From: Alphaproteobacteria bacterium
GTDB taxonomy: Bacteria > Pseudomonadota > Alphaproteobacteria > UBA8366
Direction of reading: 5' to 3'
NCBI GenBank assembly: GCA_028281325.1
Contig: JANQKC010000026.1
Coordinates: 151,561-215,560, forward strand
Length of the DNA: 64,000 nt
Part shown: piece after piece, positions 17,795 to 27,251 of the stretch
Position numbering within the stretch: position 1 is the first letter of the stretch
Layout: every line of letters begins with the position of its first letter
Notes under the pieces: generated by a model
Told to the model about the DNA's origin: nothing
What the model saw: only the letters and a program-made list of their open reading frames with translations
Databases searched by the model: none
Program-made: the position numbers and the translations under genes

Positions 17795-18544
17795 CTACGC
17801 CGGCGCGTTCGCGTTGAGAAAACTGCGCAGGTGGCGTACGGCCAAGGGAACCCTCGCCGGGTCGTCCTTCCAGGGGAAGAAGGTCATCTGGCCGTTCGGC
17901 GCCAGCATCGCCGATTCCTCCGCCACGGCATAGGGGTGCGGCTCGGTATCGTCGGGCATGACCAGGACCGGCGTGGCGACGCTTCGCACGAAATCGCGCG
18001 TCACGCTGAAGACGAAGTCGTTATTCTCAAGATACATCTTCCGGAGGAAGGCGTCGCACGTCTCCATCGTAACATCGCTCCGCGCCTCGCTAAGCGGGGC
18101 GGCCCATCGCGCCATGTTGTTCCGATGAAACAGATCGGGCACTTCGGGGCGAAAGCCGCTCGGCTGCGACGGGACGGCGGCGATGACGCGCTCGGGCGCG
18201 CGCTCCAGCAACTTCCAGATGAAGGGACCGCCGATGCAGAAGCCCAGCACCAGGAATTCGCCGATGCCCAAATGATCCATCAGGTTGAGCTGATCGTCGA
18301 TATACGAGTCCCAGGGCCGGTCGACCTCCACCGGGCCGGAGGAGCGGCCGCCGACCGCGTTCCGCAAGTCCGACGTGATGCAGTGATATTCGTCGCTGAG
18401 GACTTCCATCGGGTTGAACGGCACGCGTTCGGAGAGATAAGGGATCGCGGCATTCAGCCCGCCACCCGGAATCACCAGCAGCGGAAAACCGGACCCGGCC
18501 TCCTCGTAGTAAATCTCAACGTCGCCGTTCTTATAGATGGACAT
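17795..18544 (-). CDS. Alpha/beta hydrolase with a Cys nucleophile
   Basis: A 249-residue alpha/beta hydrolase. The oxyanion region is IPGGGLN (residues 25-31), and the nucleophile elbow reads GFCIGG with Cys103 in place of the usual Ser. The acid is probably in VMPDDTEPHPYA (about residue 200), with a C-terminal His in VRHLRSF. Cys at this place is known in dienelactone hydrolases, but other features of that family are not obvious. It is the last gene of a minus-strand run starting near 25950; a role in ester, thioester or lactone hydrolysis of that pathway's intermediate is likely. Confidence 0.7.
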   Translation of the reverse strand: MSIYKNGDVEIYYEEAGSGFPLLVIPGGGLNAAIPYLSERVPFNPMEVLSDEYHCITSDLRNAVGGRSSGPVEVDRPWDSYIDDQLNLMDHLGIGEFLVLGFCIGGPFIWKLLERAPERVIAAVPSQPSGFRPEVPDLFHRNNMARWAAPLSEARSDVTMETCDAFLRKMYLENNDFVFSVTRDFVRSVATPVLVMPDDTEPHPYAVAEESAMLAPNGQMTFFPWKDDPARVPLAVRHLRSFLNANAPA

Positions 18545-18625
18545 GGCGGGTCTCCTTTATCGGCATCGGGTTGTCCGAAGCTTTCGCGCCCTGCCGGCCC
18601 TTATGGCGCGTCCGGCAATGACATT

Positions 18626-19837
18626 CTATCCCTCTCGCGTCTCCACCGCCGACGCCGCCTGCAGGTCGGCGATCTCCGCATCCGAATAGCCGGCGTCGCG
18701 CAGCACCGCTTGGGTGCTTTCGCCCAGATTCTCGGCATGGCCGTAGTAGCCGCCCGGAGTCTTCGACAGATGCACCGGGACCTTGAGATGGCGGATGCGG
18801 CCTTCGGTCGGGTGTTCGACTTCCGGAAACATGCCGACCGCAGTCAGGTGCGGGCAACTGAACAAGTCTTCCAGCGTGTTCATCGGCAGCACCGGGATGT
18901 CCGCATCCTCCAGCGTCTCGATCCATTCCGCCGTGCTGCGGGTCGCCATCACACCAGCGACGAATTCGTACAGCGCGTCGATATTCTTGGACCGCGACGG
19001 TTGGTCGGCGAAGCGCGGGTCGTCGGCCAAGTCGGGCTGGCCCGCGACCGCGAAGAACGTCTTCCAGTGCTTGTCGTTATAGGGCATGACGCCGACATAG
19101 CCGTCGGTCGTCGCGTAGGGCCGGCGGTGCGGGCTCAGCGCCCGCGCGTATCCGGCCTCGCCGATCGGCGGTTCGAAGGCGCGGCCTTGCATATGCACGT
19201 TGATCAGAAACGCCGTGAAGCACTCGTACATCGGCACATGCACCCGCTGTCCCTCGCCGGTCCGTTCGCGATGGAACAAAGCCATCATGATCGCATTGGA
19301 CAGGAACAAGCCGGTGGTCTTGTCGGCCAGCACCGACGGCCCGTAGCGGGGCGTGCCGGTGACCATCCCGTTCAACGCCGCCATGCCGGACGCCCCCTGG
19401 ATCAAATCGTCATAGGCGGGCTTGTCGACATAGGGGCCGCTTTCGCCGTAGCCGGTCGCCGCAGCGTAGACGATGTCCGGCTTCCAGCACGAGATCGTCT
19501 CGTAGTCGATGCCGAGCCGGGCCGCGGCCTTGGGCCGGATGTTGTGGACGAAGACATCGGCGCTTTCGACCAGCCGCTTGAACGGCGCCTTGGCCGCCGG
19601 GTTCTTGAGGTCGAGCACGACACTCCGCTTGTTCCGGCCCTTCAGCAAATGGGACGCCGACATGCCGGGCGTCTTGGCGGCGCCGGTCCACCGGCCGATG
19701 TCGCCGCCGGGCGGCTCGACCTTGATCACATCCGCCCCCATCTCGCCCAGCATCATGGTGGCGAACGGCCCGAGCATGACACTGGTCAGATCGATGACCC
19801 GGACCCCTTCGAGGGGCCCTCGCGGTTTCTCCGTCAC
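18626..19837 (-). CDS. CaiB/BaiF family CoA-transferase
   Basis: A 403-residue class III CoA-transferase of normal length. The opening GPLEGVRVIDLTSVMLGPFATMMLGEMGADVIKVE and GRNKRSVVLDLK are diagnostic, and the catalytic Asp lies in YDDLIQGASGMAALNG. The chosen start is GTG at 19837 (V-TEKPRGPLEG); the frame is open upstream through the neighbouring gene, so the exact start is uncertain. The enzyme moves CoA from one acyl-CoA to a free acid and would activate the substrate for the two acyl-CoA dehydrogenases encoded just upstream. Confidence 0.88.
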   Translation of the reverse strand: MTEKPRGPLEGVRVIDLTSVMLGPFATMMLGEMGADVIKVEPPGGDIGRWTGAAKTPGMSASHLLKGRNKRSVVLDLKNPAAKAPFKRLVESADVFVHNIRPKAAARLGIDYETISCWKPDIVYAAATGYGESGPYVDKPAYDDLIQGASGMAALNGMVTGTPRYGPSVLADKTTGLFLSNAIMMALFHRERTGEGQRVHVPMYECFTAFLINVHMQGRAFEPPIGEAGYARALSPHRRPYATTDGYVGVMPYNDKHWKTFFAVAGQPDLADDPRFADQPSRSKNIDALYEFVAGVMATRSTAEWIETLEDADIPVLPMNTLEDLFSCPHLTAVGMFPEVEHPTEGRIRHLKVPVHLSKTPGGYYGHAENLGESTQAVLRDAGYSDAEIADLQAASAVETREG

Positions 19838-19884
19838 GTATAGGACTTTCTGTTGTTGTTCTTCACGGGCAGTTCCGCCGCGGT

Positions 19885-21141
19885 TTATGAGACGGTGTTC
19901 CGCGGTACGTCGCGGAACGGCCGGTCGGTGTCGACGCGCGTTTCCTTCGGCATCTTGAGGACGCGTTCGGCAATGATGTTGCGCTGAATCTCGTCCGTGC
20001 CGCCCGCGATCGAAATCGCGGGCACCGAGATCAAGACTTCGGCGATCACCCCCTCCATCGGACCGTCTTCGCCGGTCAGCATGGCGTCGGCGCCAGCGAT
20101 CTCCGTATGGACCCGCGCCGCCGCGCGCGCCACGTTGCTGGCGGCCAGCTTGCCGAGCGAGCCTTCCGGCCCTTGCGGGCGGCCCTGATCCTGCGCGGCG
20201 CGCGCCCTGAGCGCCGTCCATTCGGCGGTCTTCAGCATGGTCAGCACCTTGGCGATTTCCTGTCGGATCGCCGGATCCTCGATCTTGCCGGTCTCCCGCG
20301 CGCGCTCGATCAGCAGGTCGGCGCGGCCGCCCCGCTGCGGATACCATTTATACGGTTCGAGCTGGTGGTCGATCTCTACCTTCTCTTCGGCGTAGATGCG
20401 GCCTGGCCGCTCCTTCGCCTCGGCATAGCGGCGCAGGCTGTCGGCGCCGCGCCGTTCGTGCATCAGGGTCGTGGTCGCGATCTTCCAACCTTCGCCGGGC
20501 GCGCCGACCATGAATTCCGGCGAGATTTCGGCGTCGGTCATGAAGACCTGGTTGAAGGAGGCATGCCCGTTCATCTGACGCAACGGCTGCACGTCGACGC
20601 CCGCCTGCTCGATGTCGAGGATGAAGAAACTCAATCCCTTGTGTTTCACTTCGTCCCAATCGGTCCGCGCGAGCAGCAGCCCGTATTGCGCGTGATGGGC
20701 GCTGGTGGTCCAGACCTTCTGACCGTTGACCACCCATTTGTTGCCCTTGAGATCAGCCCGGGTCGTCGCCCCCGCCATGTCGGAGCCGCTGCCCGGCTCG
20801 CTGAACAACTGGCACCAGGTATCCTCGCCGGTCAGGATGCGGCGCAGGAATTTCTCGCGCTGCAGATCGGTGCCATGCGCCAGCAGGGTCGCGGCGGCCA
20901 GATTGCGGATGCCGACACGGCATACGGTGACCGCGCCGATCCGGTCGAACTCCTCGTCGACCACGCGGCCCAGCGGGTCGGAATAGCCCTTGCCGAACCA
21001 TTCCACCGGCCATGTCGGCGCGGCCCAGCCGCCGTCGATCAGCTTGTTGCGCCACTCGACGAGGCCGAGGTCCGGATCGAAATTCGCTTCGAGCCAGGCG
21101 CGCACCTCGGCGCGGACGCTCGCTTCGGTCAGTTCGCTCAT
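19885..21141 (-). CDS. Acyl-CoA dehydrogenase, subunit-type A
   Basis: A 418-residue flavoprotein. N-terminal helical domain, then the FAD/substrate segment CQLFSEPGSGSDMAG with VNGQKVWTTSAHHAQYGLLLART, and a C-terminal helical domain ending with the IAGGTDEIQRNIIAERVL motif. The start ATG at 21141 overlaps the stop of the upstream dehydrogenase gene by one base, so the pair is translationally coupled. Paired acyl-CoA dehydrogenases of this kind often form alpha2beta2 heteromers in steroid, cyclic-acid or terpenoid side-chain breakdown. Confidence 0.88.
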   Translation of the reverse strand: MSELTEASVRAEVRAWLEANFDPDLGLVEWRNKLIDGGWAAPTWPVEWFGKGYSDPLGRVVDEEFDRIGAVTVCRVGIRNLAAATLLAHGTDLQREKFLRRILTGEDTWCQLFSEPGSGSDMAGATTRADLKGNKWVVNGQKVWTTSAHHAQYGLLLARTDWDEVKHKGLSFFILDIEQAGVDVQPLRQMNGHASFNQVFMTDAEISPEFMVGAPGEGWKIATTTLMHERRGADSLRRYAEAKERPGRIYAEEKVEIDHQLEPYKWYPQRGGRADLLIERARETGKIEDPAIRQEIAKVLTMLKTAEWTALRARAAQDQGRPQGPEGSLGKLAASNVARAAARVHTEIAGADAMLTGEDGPMEGVIAEVLISVPAISIAGGTDEIQRNIIAERVLKMPKETRVDTDRPFRDVPRNTVS

Positions 21142-22289
21142 CAGGCGGCACTCCTTTCCATCGCATCCCAATTCTCGATCAGCCGTTCCCGGTGCTCGTT
21201 GGCCGTGCCGAGGAAGACCTCGGAACTCTTCGCCCGTTTGAACCAGAGATGCGTATCGTTGTCCCAGGTGAAACCGATGCCGCCATGCATCTGCACGGTC
21301 GTGATCGCGGCCTGCGTGTAGGCATCGGCCGCCGCCGCCTTGGCGAGCGACACCGCCGGGATCAGGTTTTCGGCATCGTCATCGGCCGCCGCGGTGGCGT
21401 AATAGGCCGCCGACTTGGCCATCTCGACCTCCAGCAGCATGTCCGCCGACCGGTGTTTGATCGCCTGGAAGGAGCCGATGGCGCGGCCAAATTGGACGCG
21501 AAGCTGGGAATACTCCAGCGCCGATTCCCGCAAGCGCTCGGCCCCACCGACCATTTCGTTGGCGAGACAGGCGGTCGCCTGATCCAGCGTCTTGGCCATC
21601 GGCGCGGCCGCCGTCCCTTCGTCGCCGATCAATTGCGCCTCGACATTCTTGAAGGCGAGCCGCGCCTGCTTGCGCGTCGGATCGAGAGTCTGCAACAGGC
21701 TGCGGTCGAGCCCCGGCGCATCGCCCTTCACGGCGAACAGCGACAATCCCTCGTCGCCGGCCGTGCCGGGCGTGCGCGCCAGCACGACGATCAGGCCGGC
21801 GGTATGGCCGTCGAGCACGAAGCTCTTGTGACCGTCGAGCGTGAAGCCGTCGCCGGACGCGGCCGCCGTCATCGCGACGCCATCCGACCCGGTACGCCCG
21901 TCATCCTCGGCGAAGGCCAGGGTCGCGATCGTCTTGCCCGACGCGATGTCCGGCAGCAGGGTTTGTTTCTGTTCCTCGGTCCCGGCGTTCAGGATCGCCG
22001 TCGCCGCCAAGACCGTCGAGGCGAAATACGGGGCGCACAGCAGGGCGCGGCCCATCTCCTCGACGACGATCCCGAGTTCGACGAAGCCGAATCCCTGTCC
22101 GCCATACTCCTCGGGGATATGGACGGCGGTCAGCCCGAGGTTCTGGCAAATCTGCCGCCAGACCTCCGGGTCGTAGCCTTCGTCGGTTTCCATCAGCCGC
22201 CGGACCTCGGTGGTCGGCGACTTGTCTTCGAGGAAGCGCCGCAAGATGCCGCGGAACTCTTCCTGCTCTTCGGTGAAACTAAACTGCAT
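21141..22289 (-). CDS. Acyl-CoA dehydrogenase, subunit-type B
   Basis: A 382-residue flavoprotein that begins QFSFTEEQEEFRGILRRFLE and contains IPEEYGGQGFGFVEL and the C-terminal TVQMHGGIGFTWDNDTHLWF motif. Compared with its partner, the middle FAD-binding loop is degenerate (LAFAEDDGRTG in place of the TEPGSGSD-type motif), which fits a heteromeric complex in which each subunit supplies part of the active site. ATG at 22289 has GGGAGC upstream; an earlier in-frame ATG ten codons upstream lacks a good ribosome site. Confidence 0.88.
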   Translation of the reverse strand: MQFSFTEEQEEFRGILRRFLEDKSPTTEVRRLMETDEGYDPEVWRQICQNLGLTAVHIPEEYGGQGFGFVELGIVVEEMGRALLCAPYFASTVLAATAILNAGTEEQKQTLLPDIASGKTIATLAFAEDDGRTGSDGVAMTAAASGDGFTLDGHKSFVLDGHTAGLIVVLARTPGTAGDEGLSLFAVKGDAPGLDRSLLQTLDPTRKQARLAFKNVEAQLIGDEGTAAAPMAKTLDQATACLANEMVGGAERLRESALEYSQLRVQFGRAIGSFQAIKHRSADMLLEVEMAKSAAYYATAAADDDAENLIPAVSLAKAAAADAYTQAAITTVQMHGGIGFTWDNDTHLWFKRAKSSEVFLGTANEHRERLIENWDAMERSAA

Positions 22290-22446
22290 GCCAGCTCCCT
22301 GATTGGCTGATTGGCGCACCGGCTTGGCGTGGTCGCACGCGTAGCCCGCCCGGATGCCGGACCGGGCCGTCGGCGTTCAATCGTCTCGTAAAGATCGTGC
22401 GTCCGCAGTATATGGCGGGAACGCCGCACACCCAAATCGCGGCGCT

Positions 22447-23940
22447 TCAGTCCCAAGGCGCCTCCGCCGCGGCGTTACGGCCGGCGATGCGGCCGAAACC
22501 GAGGCATTCCCCGATGTTCCCGGTGCCTTGATAGAGATAGCTGTAGATCGAGCCAAGCTCGCCTGCGCTGTAAAGCCGCGGGATCGGATCGCCATTCGGC
22601 TGCAAGACCTCGCTGCGCTCGTTCCGGCGGGGACCGCCCTGCGTGTTGAGCATCGACGGCGACAACTCCACGGCGTAGAAGGGTGCCCGCGCCAGCGGCT
22701 GAAGCATCAGCGTGCGGCCGAAATCCGCATCCGCGCCGGCGGCGCAGTGATCGTTCCACCGAGCGACCGTGGCCTCCAGCGCGGCTGGGTCGAGGCCGAC
22801 CGTTTCCGCCAGCCTCGCCACTGTCTCCGCCGACTTGATCCAACCCTTGGCCAGCTCGGCGCTGTTATCGTCGCTCCAGTCGTATTGCTCGACGACCGGG
22901 TTCCAGCCGTGGCTCGGGTTCTTGTCGTAAAGCGGCCCGGCCGACATCATGTCCTGATCGAACACCAGGAACATCGGCGTCGGCGTCGCCAACGGTTTCC
23001 ATTTGCCGTTCATCGGCACCTTGCCGTGGCGTGTCTTGAACTTCTCGTCGGCGAACCGGTTGCCGTCCGGTCCGACGACGATCATGCCGCCCGCCATCAC
23101 CTTGCTGAAATGCAATGCCTGCATCGAGAAAGTGGTGGGGTATTCCGGCACCTTGAGCGCCATCGACGGTCCGGCGAAATTGTTCATATGCCAAAGGTCG
23201 GCGCCCACGGCCATCGCCATGGTGATCCCGTCGCCCTCGTTGTAGGGGCTGCCCGACGTGTAGCAGTACGGCATGCCCGGCAGATAGTTGCGGATCATGT
23301 CCTGATTGTTCTCGAACCCGCCACAGGTCAGCACGACCGCCTTGTGCGCCTTCACCGCGATCCGTTTGCCGTCTTGCTCCGCATGGATACCGAGAATCTC
23401 GCGCGTGATGCGGTTCTGGATCAACTCGCGGCCCGGCGTCTCGTAAAGAATCTCGATCGGCCGTTCCTTCACCAGACTCTCGAACCGCTTCCAGGTCAGC
23501 GAATAGCCGTAGGTCGGGCCGTCGTGGAACTTGTGGACGCAGTCGGAGCCGGGCAAATCCGGGAACTCGATCCCCTCCGGCGGATGCTGATGCTCCTGCG
23601 GATCGCCGCCCAGGCTCGCGAGCCATTCGTTGTTGCGGCACATTTCGTCCGCCCAGACGCGGATCATCTTTTCCGGCACCGTGTAGGGCCCGCACAGCGC
23701 GGTCAGGTAGGTCGCCGCGCTCTCCGCCGAGGATGTGTTGAGATAGCCCTGCCCCGCGACCCGCGTGTTGCCGCCCTCCTGACCCTCGGGCGCCTTCTCC
23801 AGGATCAGCACCTTGTCGCCCAGGTCGTGCGCGGTCACCGCCGCCGCGACGCCGGCCGCGCCGAACCCGACGACCACGACATCCGCCTCGCGGTCCCATG
23901 TTTCGGGCGCGAATTGCGCGTGCCCGTTTGCGTTCGCCAT
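22447..23940 (-). CDS. FAD-dependent oxidoreductase of the fumarate reductase flavoprotein / ketosteroid dehydrogenase type
   Basis: A 497-residue flavoprotein. ADP-binding motif VVVVGFGAAGVAAAVTAHD near residue 20, the GGNTRVAGQGYLNTS segment typical of FAD-binding-2 proteins, and the C-terminal YLYQGTGNIGECLGFGRIAGRNAA closing the FAD site. Start ATG at 23940, 14 bases after the hydroxyacid dehydrogenase stop; an upstream ATG would overlap that gene. It would oxidise or reduce a C-C bond alpha,beta to a carbonyl. The substrate is unknown. Confidence 0.8.
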   Translation of the reverse strand: MANANGHAQFAPETWDREADVVVVGFGAAGVAAAVTAHDLGDKVLILEKAPEGQEGGNTRVAGQGYLNTSSAESAATYLTALCGPYTVPEKMIRVWADEMCRNNEWLASLGGDPQEHQHPPEGIEFPDLPGSDCVHKFHDGPTYGYSLTWKRFESLVKERPIEILYETPGRELIQNRITREILGIHAEQDGKRIAVKAHKAVVLTCGGFENNQDMIRNYLPGMPYCYTSGSPYNEGDGITMAMAVGADLWHMNNFAGPSMALKVPEYPTTFSMQALHFSKVMAGGMIVVGPDGNRFADEKFKTRHGKVPMNGKWKPLATPTPMFLVFDQDMMSAGPLYDKNPSHGWNPVVEQYDWSDDNSAELAKGWIKSAETVARLAETVGLDPAALEATVARWNDHCAAGADADFGRTLMLQPLARAPFYAVELSPSMLNTQGGPRRNERSEVLQPNGDPIPRLYSAGELGSIYSYLYQGTGNIGECLGFGRIAGRNAAAEAPWD

Positions 23941-23954
23941 ACCGTCTCGCTCCG

Positions 23955-24920
23955 TCAATCTTGCAGTTCGGGCACGACCCACAACGGCGCTTCGCCGCGC
24001 GCCACCCGCTGCACGTTGTCGAACGCGTTCCGCACGCGCGCCGTGTTGCTTTCGAAGGTCGGCCCCGCGAGATGCGCCGTCAGGATGACGTTCTCCAGAC
24101 CGAACAACGGATTATCCGCTTGCGGCGGCTCCTGTTCGAACACGTCCAGCCCAGCCGCGGAGATCACGCCGGTGGTCAATGCGGTGTACAGCGCCGCCTC
24201 GTCGACGACGGAGCCGCGCGCCGTGTTCACCAAGATCGACGTCGGCTTCATCAACGCCAATTCCTCCGCACCGATCAGGTGACGCGTGGAGTCGTTCAGC
24301 GGCGTGTGCAGCGTCACCACGTCGGACAACTGCAGCAGCTCGCGCAACAAGCGGAACCGCACCTTGAGCGCGTCTTCCTCATCCTCGCGCAGACGCGCGA
24401 TGTCGTAATAGATGACATCCATGCCGAAGGCCTGGCCGAGACGGGCCGTCTTCTTGCCGATGGTGCCGAGACCGACGACGCCGAGCGTCTGGCCGCGCAA
24501 TTCATGCAGGCGCGGCGTTACGTTGCCGCGCCAGCGCCCGCCGGTCACGCTCTTGTGCTGATGAACCAATTTTCGAGATACGGCCAGCGCCAGCAGGATC
24601 GCGTGTTCCGACACGGCGACCGCGTTCGCGCCGCCGTTGTTGGCCAGCGGTACCCCGGCCCGTCGCGCGGCCTCCAGGTCGGCCTTGTCGTATCCGGCGC
24701 TCAGCACTTGCACCAGTTTGAGGTTGGGCGCGGTCTTGTAGAGTTCGTCACGCACCAAGCCATCGACGAAGCCGACCAGGAACTGCGCCTCGGCCATCGC
24801 CTCTTCGTATTCAGCACCGCCGGCTGGGGCGACGACGAAATCGAAACCCTTCGGCGCCATCTCGCGCGCGACATCGGCGGCGTCCGGAAAATCGGTCACG
24901 AAAACGATCTTAGGATCCAC
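23955..24920 (-). CDS. D-isomer-specific 2-hydroxyacid dehydrogenase
   Basis: A 321-residue NAD(P)-dependent dehydrogenase. The cofactor motif is LGVVGLGTIGKKTARLGQ. The catalytic Arg is in LVNTARGSVVDEAAL, the Glu in DVFEQEPP and the His in LTAHLAGPT. The start is GTG at 24920, 7 bases after a strong GGAGG. Homologues interconvert 2-oxo and 2-hydroxy acids; here it is probably part of the same operon as the flavoprotein downstream. It is not closely similar to the second such enzyme at 36660-37667. Confidence 0.85.
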   Translation of the reverse strand: MDPKIVFVTDFPDAADVAREMAPKGFDFVVAPAGGAEYEEAMAEAQFLVGFVDGLVRDELYKTAPNLKLVQVLSAGYDKADLEAARRAGVPLANNGGANAVAVSEHAILLALAVSRKLVHQHKSVTGGRWRGNVTPRLHELRGQTLGVVGLGTIGKKTARLGQAFGMDVIYYDIARLREDEEDALKVRFRLLRELLQLSDVVTLHTPLNDSTRHLIGAEELALMKPTSILVNTARGSVVDEAALYTALTTGVISAAGLDVFEQEPPQADNPLFGLENVILTAHLAGPTFESNTARVRNAFDNVQRVARGEAPLWVVPELQD

Positions 24921-25039
24921 GAATCCTCCTGAAGCTCTTCATTTTTCAAGGGACACCCTTCGGGAGCCGGCAACCGCAAGCGTTGCCGCCGAACACTGGA
25001 ATTGCAGTATAGGATGGGCGCGCGCATCGACCCAAATCA

Positions 25040-25069
25040 GGTACGGCGGCAACGGGTACGGCGGCAACG
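25040..25069. repeat. 15-bp tandem duplication
   Basis: GGTACGGCGGCAACG occurs twice head to tail just downstream of the dioxygenase stop. It is a small slippage-type duplication with no evident function. Confidence 0.7.
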
Positions 25070-25071
25070 CG

Positions 25072-25950
25072 CTATGGCGCCGCCGGCCGGTCGCCGCGCA
25101 CCTGCGTACGCCGCATGTAGCGCCGGTACTTGTGGTCGTTGTAGGGCGTGGCGCGATGCATCGTGCAACGGTTGTCCCAGACGACGAGATCGCCGTCGCG
25201 CCATTTGTGGCTGTAGACGAATGCATCCTGTGTCGCGAAGTCGATCAATTCGTCGACCAACGCCAACGCCGCGGCGCGATCCATCCCTTCGATATCCCGA
25301 ATATCCGACAACGCCAGGAAAAGGCCGAGCTGGCCGGTTTCCGGGTGACGCCGGACCAGCGGGTGCGACACCGGCGGCACCTCTTTCAATTGTTCCGGCG
25401 TCAACGGCGGCCGGTCGGGATAGCGTTCGGCATAGCTGAAATTACGGTCGTGGATCGCGACAAGGCCGTCGATCCGCTCTTTCATCGCGCCCGGCAACGC
25501 GGCATAGGCCGCGGTCATGTTGGCGAATTGCGTGTCCCCGCCTTCCGGCGGACAATCGTCGCCCAGCAGGAACGTGGCCAGCATCGGCCGTTCCTTGAAC
25601 GACTGATCGGTATGCCAGACCATGCCGGACTTATGCGCGCCGACATACTCCCCTTCTTTCTTGTCGTTGCTGAGAATACGGATTTCGGGTTGCGACTTCT
25701 TTAAATGCTCCGCCAGATGATGGATGTCCATCGGACCGAACCGCGCGGTGAAGGCCAGCAATGCCGCATCGTCCAAGTCTTGGTCGCGAAACACCAGAAC
25801 CGCATGTTCAAGGAATAGCGCCCGCACCCGCTCGAAATCGGCGTCGGACAGCGGTCGCGACAGGTCGAGCCCCCTGATCTCGCCGGCAAACGTGGGCGTT
25901 AGCCGCCGGGCGGTCCCGGCCCAAATCACTGTTTTTTCGCTGGTCGGCAT
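25072..25950 (-). CDS. TauD/TfdA-family Fe(II)/2-oxoglutarate dioxygenase (first)
   Basis: A 292-residue dioxygenase. The iron triad is HTD in GMVWHTDQSFKERP plus the distal His in NRCTMHRATPY, and a following Arg pair (RRYMRRTQVRG) binds 2-oxoglutarate. Family members hydroxylate sulfonates, phenoxy acids, carnitine precursors and others. It is the first gene of the minus-strand catabolic run, 151 bases upstream of the hydroxyacid dehydrogenase, and could perform the initial hydroxylation. A second TauD-like gene is at 30327-31196; the two are only distantly similar. Confidence 0.88.
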   Translation of the reverse strand: MPTSEKTVIWAGTARRLTPTFAGEIRGLDLSRPLSDADFERVRALFLEHAVLVFRDQDLDDAALLAFTARFGPMDIHHLAEHLKKSQPEIRILSNDKKEGEYVGAHKSGMVWHTDQSFKERPMLATFLLGDDCPPEGGDTQFANMTAAYAALPGAMKERIDGLVAIHDRNFSYAERYPDRPPLTPEQLKEVPPVSHPLVRRHPETGQLGLFLALSDIRDIEGMDRAAALALVDELIDFATQDAFVYSHKWRDGDLVVWDNRCTMHRATPYNDHKYRRYMRRTQVRGDRPAAP

Positions 25951-26006
25951 GGCGTCGGTCCCCGTTCCGATGATGAACGGACCGCATTATACCAGGAAAT
26001 CGAGTC

Positions 26007-27251
26007 TCAGGTGTGACGCGGCGCCGCGTCGCTTTCCGCCGGCGGCGTGCTGCAACCGACGTCGCCATCCCGGTTCCGCCCCGCCCGTGCGTTATCGATG
26101 GCTGCTCGATAGATTTTCATGAACGAGTCGAAGTTTCGGTTCGTGGTGTATTTGTCCATGAAATCCTGACGCGCAGCGTCCCGCATCGACGCTCGATCGA
26201 CATTCCCCGCGAATGCCCGGCCAACCGCCGCCGCGAAATCCTCGGCGTCGCCCGGCCGAAACAAGAAACCGGTCCGGCCATCCGCGATCATCTCCGCGGC
26301 GGCACCAATCCCCGCCGCGATCACGGGCGTTCCCTTCGCGAGCGACTCGATAATGACGCGGGGACACCCCTCGTACCATTGCGAGGGAAAGACCAGGTAT
26401 TCGGCACGGCTAAGCAACGCCATAACGTCGGCCGGTTCTCGCCAGCCCAGCACCTCGACATTTCCGTCCTGTTCGGCCCGTTGCTCCACCTCGGCGGTCA
26501 GGGGCCCCGTCCCCACGATCTTCAAGGGGATATCGGCATCCAGCCGCTTCCACGCATCGAGCATGGTATCGACACCCTTCACAGGCGCGAGCCGCCCGAT
26601 GAAAAGGGCGTATCCGCCGCCGCCTTCCCCGACGGCCGGCGTCGGATGGATGGAATTGCTCTTGAAATGGACCTTGTCGGCGGGAAGCCCACCTTCCACG
26701 AACTTGTCGCGCGAGAACCGCGTCAGGGCAATATACGCATCGACCTTGTCTTGCCAGGTTCCCAACGCCTTGTTGAACGTCAGCATGGAGGCAACGGAAA
26801 ACGACCCGACCACGGACCCGCGGTAGCACCCGCGCACGACGCCCCGCCAGGGCACGGCCTTACCGACGCAATCCTCGCAGACACTGCCATTCCTCGACAG
26901 CGTTCCCGGCAAACAAAGCAGTCGAAAATTCCGAAGCGATTGCACCACGGCGACCCCTTCCTTCGACGCCGCGTAATAGGCGGACGGGGATATAAGGGGG
27001 AAGAAATTCTGCACATGCATGACGTCGAACCGGTCCTTGCGCAGAATCTCGCGGATCTTGCGATAGGAGTGCGGAGACCAAACCGAGCCGGCGGCTGTTC
27101 GGAGTTTGCCGATGTCGGCAATGCGCACGTTGTCCTCTTCATACGTGACGACATCGCAGCCGTTACTGCGAAGGAGGTCCGCTTCCATCTGAAAGGACGT
27201 GTCTTCACCACCCCGTTCCAGGTAACGGTTATGGAGCATCAATATGCGCAT
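26007..27251 (-). CDS. Glycosyltransferase, GT4-like (GT-B fold)
   Basis: A 414-residue glycosyltransferase. N-terminal domain opens RILMLHNRYLERGGEDTS, typical of capsule and O-antigen GT4 enzymes. The C-terminal domain has LFIGRLAPVKGVDTMLDAW and the EX7E motif (E in QWYEGCPRVIIESLAKG), then AEMIADGRTGFLF. A Cys-rich stretch near residue 130 (CLPGTLSRNGSVCEDCVG) is also usual in this group. It is retaining and uses a nucleotide sugar. It stands beside, and divergent from, an ATP-grasp gene, which suggests a small surface-polysaccharide patch. Confidence 0.85.
   Translation of the reverse strand: MRILMLHNRYLERGGEDTSFQMEADLLRSNGCDVVTYEEDNVRIADIGKLRTAAGSVWSPHSYRKIREILRKDRFDVMHVQNFFPLISPSAYYAASKEGVAVVQSLRNFRLLCLPGTLSRNGSVCEDCVGKAVPWRGVVRGCYRGSVVGSFSVASMLTFNKALGTWQDKVDAYIALTRFSRDKFVEGGLPADKVHFKSNSIHPTPAVGEGGGGYALFIGRLAPVKGVDTMLDAWKRLDADIPLKIVGTGPLTAEVEQRAEQDGNVEVLGWREPADVMALLSRAEYLVFPSQWYEGCPRVIIESLAKGTPVIAAGIGAAAEMIADGRTGFLFRPGDAEDFAAAVGRAFAGNVDRASMRDAARQDFMDKYTTNRNFDSFMKIYRAAIDNARAGRNRDGDVGCSTPPAESDAAPRHT

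Noticed and set aside
17831..19843. Plus-strand open frame of 670 codons
   Set aside because: It lies antisense to the hydrolase and CoA-transferase genes, both clear homologues, and has no recognisable domain.
22354..24282. Plus-strand open frame of 642 codons
   Set aside because: It is antisense to the flavoprotein and hydroxyacid dehydrogenase genes; Arg/His-rich shadow.
25040..25069. Possible CRISPR or longer tandem array
   Set aside because: There are only two 15-base units with no spacer and nothing similar beside them.
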